64,000 nucleotides of DNA, from assembly GCF_042849255.1 (NCBI RefSeq), contig NZ_AP026866.1, positions 806,001 through 870,000 on the forward strand, read 5' to 3'. The translations under genes were made by a program, and so were the position numbers. Positions 58,797-64,000 of the stretch are shown here, piece by piece; the stretch's first letter is position 1; every line of letters starts with the position of its first letter. The notes below the pieces were generated by a model. That model was not told the origin of the DNA, did not search any database, and was given only the letters and a program-made list of their open reading frames with translations. The stretch comes from Oceaniferula spumae (GTDB lineage: Bacteria > Verrucomicrobiota > Verrucomicrobiia > Verrucomicrobiales > Akkermansiaceae).

Positions 58797-60215
58797 ATGG
58801 ATCCTCGCAGCCCACTACTCGATCAAGCCCAGTCCGATGGCCCGTGGGATGTGTTGGTCATCGGTGGCGGCGCCAGCGGCCTAGCCACCGCATGGGACGC
58901 GGCAAGCCGTGGCTACCACACCGCCTTGATCGAGAAACACGACTTCGCCGAAGCCACCTCCAGCCGATCTACCAAGCTGATCCACGGCGGTGTCCGGTAT
59001 TTGCAAAAAGGAGAAATCTCCCTCGTCCGCGAGGCACTGGCCGAGCGCAGTCGGCTACTGAAAAATGCCCCCGAGTTTTGCCACCCGCTCCGATTCGTCC
59101 TGCCGACCGATGCTCCATTGGCCCGCTACTACTACCGATTCGGCCTCTGGCTCTACGATCTCATGGCCGGAGACCAGAGCGTCCAACCCGCTGAACTCCT
59201 CAGCTCAGACGATGTTAGAAAAACGCTAGCCGGCTACAACGCCACCGACAATCGTGGCGGCGTGAGTTACACCGATGCCCAGTTCGACGACGCCGCTCTC
59301 GCCATCGCCATGGCCCAGTGTATCAACGCCTCCAGCAATGGTTTGGCGATTAACCACACCGAGGCGACCCGTTTCATCACCGAGAACGATCAAGTGCGTG
59401 GTGTCGAAGCACGTTGCACAGAAAGCGGTAAATCATGGTCGATGCTCGCCAAGGTCGTGATTAATGCCACCGGTATTTTCTCCGACGAAGTCCGCAAGGC
59501 CAACAGCACCTCCATCCAGTGGAAAATGCAAACCAGCCGCGGCTCTCACATTGTCTGCCCGGGCCATTTGTTAGAATCCGACCACGGCCTGATCATCCCA
59601 AAAACATCCGACGGCCGCATCCTCTTCGCCATCCCATGGCTCGGCCACACCCTCATCGGCACCACTGACGAACCAACTGATCAACCAGAGCTCGACCCGC
59701 AACCAAGCGAAGCCGAGTTAGATTTCCTCTTCAAAGAAGCCGGTCAAGCCTTCCATCTCGATCCCAACACCGTCACCAGCCAGTGGGCCGGCCTGCGCCC
59801 CCTAGTCAGTAAGGCCGGAGTCAGTAACACCGCCAAGCTCTCGCGTAAGCACATCGTCGAAATAGCACCCAACGGCTTGATCTCACTGTTAGGCGGTAAA
59901 TGGACCACCTCCCGAGCCATGGCCGAGGACACCATCGATGCGGCGATCAAGCAGCAGATGCTCCCGCCAAAACCCTGCCGCACTGCCGACCTTAAACTCA
60001 CCGATCACGGCGCACTCCCTCCGTTTCTCCAGCCGGACAAATCAGCCACTCCCGAGGAACTCGCCGCGATCGCTCGCAATGCTATCGAGACCACCTACGC
60101 CCGCAAGCCAGACGACGTTCTCAAGCGCCGACTCCGCATCGGCATGCTCAATGACCAGCTCGCCCAGCAATGGCAGCCTCACATCACCTCAGGCTTCGCC
60201 AGTCTCGAAAAATAA
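58797..60215 (+). CDS. glpD: Aerobic glycerol-3-phosphate dehydrogenase
   Basis: About 472 residues from the ATG at 58797 (MDPRSPLLDQ). The open frame reaches back into the divergent gene. FAD-dependent membrane-associated enzyme that oxidises glycerol-3-phosphate to dihydroxyacetone phosphate. FAD site DVLVIGGGASGLATAWDAASRG, then SSRSTKLIHGGVRYLQKGE, GVSYTDAQFDDAALAIAMA, TSRGSHIVCPGH, TLIGTTDEPTD and SLLGGKWTTSRAMAEDTID. The C-terminal domain is shortened compared with the roughly 500-residue enzymes. It completes the glycerol set with glpK. Confidence 0.95.
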   Translation: MDPRSPLLDQAQSDGPWDVLVIGGGASGLATAWDAASRGYHTALIEKHDFAEATSSRSTKLIHGGVRYLQKGEISLVREALAERSRLLKNAPEFCHPLRFVLPTDAPLARYYYRFGLWLYDLMAGDQSVQPAELLSSDDVRKTLAGYNATDNRGGVSYTDAQFDDAALAIAMAQCINASSNGLAINHTEATRFITENDQVRGVEARCTESGKSWSMLAKVVINATGIFSDEVRKANSTSIQWKMQTSRGSHIVCPGHLLESDHGLIIPKTSDGRILFAIPWLGHTLIGTTDEPTDQPELDPQPSEAELDFLFKEAGQAFHLDPNTVTSQWAGLRPLVSKAGVSNTAKLSRKHIVEIAPNGLISLLGGKWTTSRAMAEDTIDAAIKQQMLPPKPCRTADLKLTDHGALPPFLQPDKSATPEELAAIARNAIETTYARKPDDVLKRRLRIGMLNDQLAQQWQPHITSGFASLEK

Positions 60216-60255
60216 TCCTGTTCATCCGTCTAATCCTGTCTAAAAAACCAGCACC

Positions 60256-61230
60256 ATGGCCGTTCTCGATGTCACCAATCTCACCACCCGATTTCACACC
60301 CGCAACGGTATCGTGCGCGCGGTGGAAGACGTTTCCTTTTCTGTGGAAAAAGGCCAGACGGTTGGGATCGTCGGCGAGTCTGGGTCAGGCAAGTCGGTCA
60401 CCTGCTACTCCTTGATCGGTCTGATCCCACAGCCTCCCGGAAAAATCCACGCCGGCAAGGCGATGTTCGGCGACATTGACCTGCTCCACACTCCAGAGAA
60501 AATGCTGCGCTCGATCCGTGGCAAACGCATCTCGATGATTTTCCAGGACCCCATGACCTCGCTGAATCCCTATCTCAAGATTGCCGACCAGCTCACCGAG
60601 CCCTTGACGATCCATGAAGGCATGAAAGGAAAACCCGCCCTGCACCGCGCCATCGATGCGCTTGCAGAAGTCGGCATCCCAGATCCTGAAAAACGCATCC
60701 AGTCCTACCCTCACGAATTTTCCGGCGGCATGCGCCAGCGTGTGATGATCGCCATGGCGCTGATCACCCGCCCCGAGCTGCTGATCTGCGACGAACCTAC
60801 CACAGCCCTCGATGTCACCGTTCAGAAGCAGGTATTAGATTTGATTAAAGATCGTCAGGAAAAACTCGGCACCGCCGTGATTCTCATCACCCATGACCTC
60901 GCCGTGGTTCACCAGACCTGCGATGACGTCAACGTTATGTATGCCGGTAGAATCGTCGAGCGCGCTGAGACCAAAGACCTGTTCGCGAATCCCAAGCACG
61001 CCTACACCCGCGCGCTGATGAAGAGCATCCCCGCCACCCACGCCAAAGGCGAAACGCTTTACACCATCCCCGGCATTCCGCCCGATCTATCAGATCCACC
61101 TCCAGGCTGCGCCTTCCACGCCCGCAACACCCTCGGAAAAGCAGAACTCTGCAACACAGAAACGCCGCCCCCTCTGGTCGAAGTGGCACCCGCGCATTAC
61201 GCGCAAAATTGTCCAGGCTGCTTGGCTTAA
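60256..61230 (+). CDS. Oligopeptide/dipeptide ABC importer ATPase (OppD/DppD type)
   Basis: 324 residues. Walker A GESGSGKS, Q-loop FQDPMTSLNP, signature FSGGMRQR, Walker B LLICDEPTTALD, and switch His in LITHDLAVV. The C-terminal oligopeptide-importer extension has KHAYTRALMKSIPA and a Cys-rich tail (PGCAFHARN, ELCNTE, NCPGC) that in this family can hold an iron-sulfur cluster. No OppF, permease or binding protein follows, so partners are elsewhere. In line with glpD, 40 bases apart. Confidence 0.93.
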   Translation: MAVLDVTNLTTRFHTRNGIVRAVEDVSFSVEKGQTVGIVGESGSGKSVTCYSLIGLIPQPPGKIHAGKAMFGDIDLLHTPEKMLRSIRGKRISMIFQDPMTSLNPYLKIADQLTEPLTIHEGMKGKPALHRAIDALAEVGIPDPEKRIQSYPHEFSGGMRQRVMIAMALITRPELLICDEPTTALDVTVQKQVLDLIKDRQEKLGTAVILITHDLAVVHQTCDDVNVMYAGRIVERAETKDLFANPKHAYTRALMKSIPATHAKGETLYTIPGIPPDLSDPPPGCAFHARNTLGKAELCNTETPPPLVEVAPAHYAQNCPGCLA

Positions 61231-61336
61231 CTGGCCGCCACAACAGAGGGATTATTTTTGGCCATAAGTATTGGGGCTGATTATTTCAGTCTCAAAATTC
61301 TCACTTCATTCCAGCCTTAGCTGTGCTATCAGTGTT

Positions 61337-62692
61337 ATGAGCTTTGCTCGTAACATCATGAAAAATATTTCCAATGCTTTCATTGCCAGCACGGTCGTGC
61401 TTGGTGCCGTTGTTCTGTTTCAGTTCAAACAGAGCTCGGATTTGAAACAGCAGAACGAGGAACTCCAGTCAGCAGCGAACAGCCGATCCGCCAGTATCCA
61501 TCTTCCCAACAGAGACGCGGAGACAAGATTCTCGAAACGCTCGAATAATTCAGACTCAGCGGCAGGTCAGACTCACAGCATCAGGCACCTGCTAGCCATC
61601 AGAAATCCCACCGAGCGTACCCAGGCACTGTTAGACTACGTGAAAAACCTCCCTGCCTCTGAAATTCCCGAAGCCATCGCGGAACTACGTCGCAGCACGC
61701 CGCACTGGGATCAGGAAGGAAAATTCTTCGCCCATATGCTGATTTCCAAGTGGGCTCGCCTGGATCCTGACGCCGCGCTCGCCAGCCTCAAAGAGATCGA
61801 TATGAAACGCTACGGTGACGCGCCCTTCAGCGTCATCTCCTCCATCGCCTCACAAGATCCCCAACGCGCCATCACTTGGCTCAATGACGACCAAAACCCC
61901 TTCGCCAGCAACAAGTGGATGGGACAATTCCTCGCCGGCACCATTTCCAAGGAATGGGTAAAACAAGATCCGGAAGCAGCCCTCGAGTGGGCGCGTAATG
62001 TACCCAGCGATCAACGTATCGGTGCCCTAACAGGTGTTCTTGGCAGCATCGCCATGACCGATCCCCAAAGAGCCGCCAAGCTCGCCATGGAGATAGAAGG
62101 AGACGGTCGTGAACACGTGCTCGCCGACATCGCCCAGTCATGGGCAGCCAAAGACCCACGCGGCGCACTGGCATGGGTCGAGTCACTTTCTGATGATGAG
62201 CGTCCACGCGCACTCAATAACACCCTCGCCATCTGGGCTCGCACCGAGCCGAACGCCGCCGCTGAGTATGTTGCAATGAACCTCGACGCGGACAAGTCAC
62301 ACAAGCTCGTCAAATCCGTCACCGAAGCATGGGTGGCAAAAGCGCCCGACGAAGCCGCCAAATGGATTGCCACTCTACCTGTCGATGAAAAAGGGGCCAA
62401 AGCCATGAGCGACGCCATGTGGCACTGGACCAATAAAAACCCCAAAGACGCCGCCACCTGGCTCGCCGACCAGCCAGCCGGCCCGGTTCGAGACCAAGGC
62501 ATCACCGGACTCGCCAAAGCCTCCTTCGAGTTCGACAAAGCCGCAGCCCTGTCATGGACGCGAGAAATTTCCGATCAGAAAACACGCAACTTCTCCACCG
62601 ACATCGGCCTCAAAGCTTGGATCAAAGAAGACCCCCAAGCCGCCACCGCATGGGCCCGGGCAAATGGAGTCGCGATACCTGAAGAAAAGTAG
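61337..62692 (+). CDS. Membrane-anchored helical-repeat (W-x-DP-x-AA) solenoid protein
   Basis: About 451 residues from the ATG at 61337; an ATG at 61358 (MKNISNAFI) also fits. One N-terminal membrane segment (AFIASTVVLGAVVLF), a short coiled linker, then about ten repeats of roughly 31 residues. Their consensus is a Trp or Ala helix, then DP, then AAxxW. Examples: ISKEWVKQDPEAALEW, AQSWAAKDPRGALAW, TEAWVAKAPDEAAKW, MWHWTNKNPKDAATW, GLKAWIKEDPQAATAW. I know such repeats from Verrucomicrobiota proteins but not their role. A protein-binding periplasmic scaffold is likely. The stop TAG lies in a palindromic element. Confidence 0.8.
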   Translation: MSFARNIMKNISNAFIASTVVLGAVVLFQFKQSSDLKQQNEELQSAANSRSASIHLPNRDAETRFSKRSNNSDSAAGQTHSIRHLLAIRNPTERTQALLDYVKNLPASEIPEAIAELRRSTPHWDQEGKFFAHMLISKWARLDPDAALASLKEIDMKRYGDAPFSVISSIASQDPQRAITWLNDDQNPFASNKWMGQFLAGTISKEWVKQDPEAALEWARNVPSDQRIGALTGVLGSIAMTDPQRAAKLAMEIEGDGREHVLADIAQSWAAKDPRGALAWVESLSDDERPRALNNTLAIWARTEPNAAAEYVAMNLDADKSHKLVKSVTEAWVAKAPDEAAKWIATLPVDEKGAKAMSDAMWHWTNKNPKDAATWLADQPAGPVRDQGITGLAKASFEFDKAAALSWTREISDQKTRNFSTDIGLKAWIKEDPQAATAWARANGVAIPEEK

Positions 62693-62785
62693 GGCCAGTT
62701 TGCAACTTGCCGGCAAGCCGAGGAATAATCAATCCAAGCACGATGCACTCACCAAGTTTGCCGGCAAGTTACAAACTCGCCCTAC
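62689..62785. repeat. REP-like palindromic element, inverted pair, copy B
   Basis: Plus unit from 62689: GTAG, arms GGCCAGTT and AACTTGCC around TGC. Minus unit from 62785: GTAG, arms GGCGAGTT and AACTTGCC around TGT. The spacer shares AATAATCA and CCAAGCACGATG with copy A, while the stems differ but still mostly pair. The TAG at 62690-62692 is the stop codon of the solenoid protein gene. Confidence 0.88.
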
Positions 62786-62830
62786 TTTGAATAGCATTGC
62801 ACATCGCTGCCTCCTCATTTATCAGCAGCC

Positions 62831-63583
62831 GTGTCCATTTTCATCACCGTCGTTCACATCGTCTCATGGATCGCATTTCTGGGATTGATCCCGCTGATCA
62901 TCGCCGCGTTGTGGATTAAAAACCGGAGCTCTGTCCAGTGCTGGGTTCGGACCGTCAAGCAACCCGAGCGCTGGCTGCTCACCACCGTCATTGACGGCGA
63001 TAGCGAAGACAATGCTCAACGCACGGCTCTGCAATTGCTTGTCGAGGACGCCAGGAACTGCGAATGGGATGCCGCCTGCGCCTACCGCAGACGCGATCAG
63101 AAAAACGGCCAATGGATCATCGGCCTCATATCTAACAACGAACCGGGAATCACCAATGGTGACACTGCATTCACTCGGCTCCCTGCCGGCACCTACCTGC
63201 GCGCATCCGGCACACCTCGCGATGAAGGTGTCACCGTCAAAGACAAAGTGAATGCATGGAGCCAGGCGAATGCGATCCCACTGGGCTCCGAAGTCTTCTC
63301 CCTGACAGCACAATCATTCCAATGTTGGGAATGGCCCATCACCGGCGAAGCAGAAACACCTAGCTGGATCACCCGCCTGATTGAAAAGATCTTCGAACTC
63401 CGCGACATCGCCTTTTACCCGCTCATTGTCACCCCGCTGACTATCGCCATGTTAGGCACTGGCAGCAGCTGGCTGTTCGGCATCGGTATCTTCACCGTGA
63501 TCCTGCTATCCGGTGCGCACAAGTTCGTCTTCCTGCACCAGCGTGAGGACGCTACCCAAGAGCGTCATCTGCAGAATTATTGA
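62831..63583 (+). CDS. Membrane protein with a possible GyrI-like ligand-binding domain
   Basis: 250 residues from a GTG. An N-terminal membrane helix (FITVVHIVSWIAFLGLIPLIIAALWI, given in full only here as a region of about 25 residues near the start, residues 4-28). A soluble region of about 150 residues follows, then a C-terminal pair of helices (LIVTPLTIAMLGTG, WLFGIGIFTVILL). The middle has TRLPAGTYLRASGTPRD, a Trp-containing helix and CWEWPITGEA. That loosely recalls GyrI-like effector-binding domains. The match is weak. Its end overlaps the convergent TerB-like gene by 7 bases. Confidence 0.65.
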   Translation: MSIFITVVHIVSWIAFLGLIPLIIAALWIKNRSSVQCWVRTVKQPERWLLTTVIDGDSEDNAQRTALQLLVEDARNCEWDAACAYRRRDQKNGQWIIGLISNNEPGITNGDTAFTRLPAGTYLRASGTPRDEGVTVKDKVNAWSQANAIPLGSEVFSLTAQSFQCWEWPITGEAETPSWITRLIEKIFELRDIAFYPLIVTPLTIAMLGTGSSWLFGIGIFTVILLSGAHKFVFLHQREDATQERHLQNY

Positions 63584-64000
63584 GACAGAAATCTCGGTAT
63601 TCCATCACCACAGCGGAATGATCGCAGCATCATATTCAGCCGCACTGGATCACCCTTGATTTCGTAATCTGAGAGTAGGAGTTGCACCATATCCCTCTCT
63701 GATTTCGCCACACGTCCATCCACCACAATCGCCATTGCCAAGACCTCTAACAGAATCCCTTGTTCGTCTTTCGTGTGACTGTCGAAATTCTTAAAAAACT
63801 CACGTCTATCATCCGCCAGAGTAGAAACCTCTACTCCTGTCTCCTGACGCATCCATTGCAACATTTTCAGATGATTTGGGTGCAGATCACGGCTTGCTGT
63901 AACACAGCTACCTACCGCCCGTTGAGCACTCGTGGCTAACGACTCGTTGGCACCACCTAACAATTCCGGAAGAGTCTCCAAAATTGCCGACGGCCCGATA
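63577..64000 (-). CDS. TerB-like protein, C-terminal part (partial)
   Basis: The frame is open to the window edge (upstream residues read IGPSAI before a TTG at 63981), so the gene starts outside. The visible 140 residues are helical and contain LLEVLAMAIVVDGRVAKSERDMVQLLL, a pattern (acidic residues after a small-residue helix, then E-R/x-x-x) like the TerB domain found in tellurite-resistance and other proteins. Role unknown. Confidence 0.6.
   Translation of the reverse strand, partial: IGPSAILETLPELLGGANESLATSAQRAVGSCVTASRDLHPNHLKMLQWMRQETGVEVSTLADDRREFFKNFDSHTKDEQGILLEVLAMAIVVDGRVAKSERDMVQLLLSDYEIKGDPVRLNMMLRSFRCGDGIPRFLSQ

Overview
The window comes from a bacterium of the phylum Verrucomicrobiota, most likely a marine member of the Verrucomicrobiales. 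The clues are two secreted proteins ending in PEP-CTERM sorting signals, a formylglycine-type sulfatase beside a right-handed beta-helix protein, a type II secretion locus with the secretin at its distal end, an oversized Gre-type elongation factor, and start codons that almost never carry a Shine-Dalgarno sequence. The phylum call rests on recognised gene families, not on a database search.

Layout. 1-2000: the end of one gene and a proline-rich protein of unknown role. 2011-5341: RhlE-type helicase, RuvC, a methyltransferase and a PEP-CTERM protein. 5483-10673 (minus strand): enolase with its terminator, a Gre-domain factor, a PDZ protein, and an ECF sigma factor with its membrane partner. 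10753-20600 (minus): a phosphodiesterase-family protein, then a type II secretion operon read G-H-I-J-K-L-M-X-D, with no gspE, gspF or canonical gspC. 20785-23752 (minus): beta-helix protein and sulfatase. 23863-30087 (minus): a complete rRNA operon, promoter-16S-tRNA Ala-tRNA Ile-23S-5S-terminator. 30470-34001 (plus): a three-gene ABC importer of the phosphonate/selenate type. 34026-38044: RsgA, a second PEP-CTERM protein, a TPR-sulfotransferase and a DUF5069 protein. 38126-42567 (minus): gcvT-gcvH-gcvP, divergent from selA (42610-43995). 44087-50391 (minus): an ExbB-ExbD-ExbD energy-transducing module followed by two TPR-type envelope proteins. 50613-56434: tRNA-Arg, a KsgA-Nudix fusion, Bcp, PgsA, Der, a trypsin-like lipoprotein and a HIT protein. 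56431-60215: glycerol metabolism (glpK, a glycerophosphodiesterase, glpD). 60256-64000: an oligopeptide-type ABC ATPase, a repeat-solenoid protein, a membrane protein and the end of a TerB-like gene.

The strongest unexplained signals are of DNA and RNA type. (1) A family of small palindromic elements, five units in three intergenic places, has the form GTAG + 8-nt stem + TG[C/T] loop + 8-nt stem. The stems covary between copies, and three times the TAG inside GTAG is the stop codon of the adjoining gene. (2) The hexamer TGTTAG/CTAACA occurs about 80 times by hand count on both strands, in all reading frames and in spacers, roughly three times the chance level. (3) The 16S 3' end reads ATCTCCTT where most bacteria have ACCTCCTT, and nearly all inspected genes lack a Shine-Dalgarno sequence.

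Selenium is a possible theme: SelA and a transporter whose binding protein resembles the putative selenate family lie 12 kb apart. selB, selD and tRNA-Sec are not in the window.
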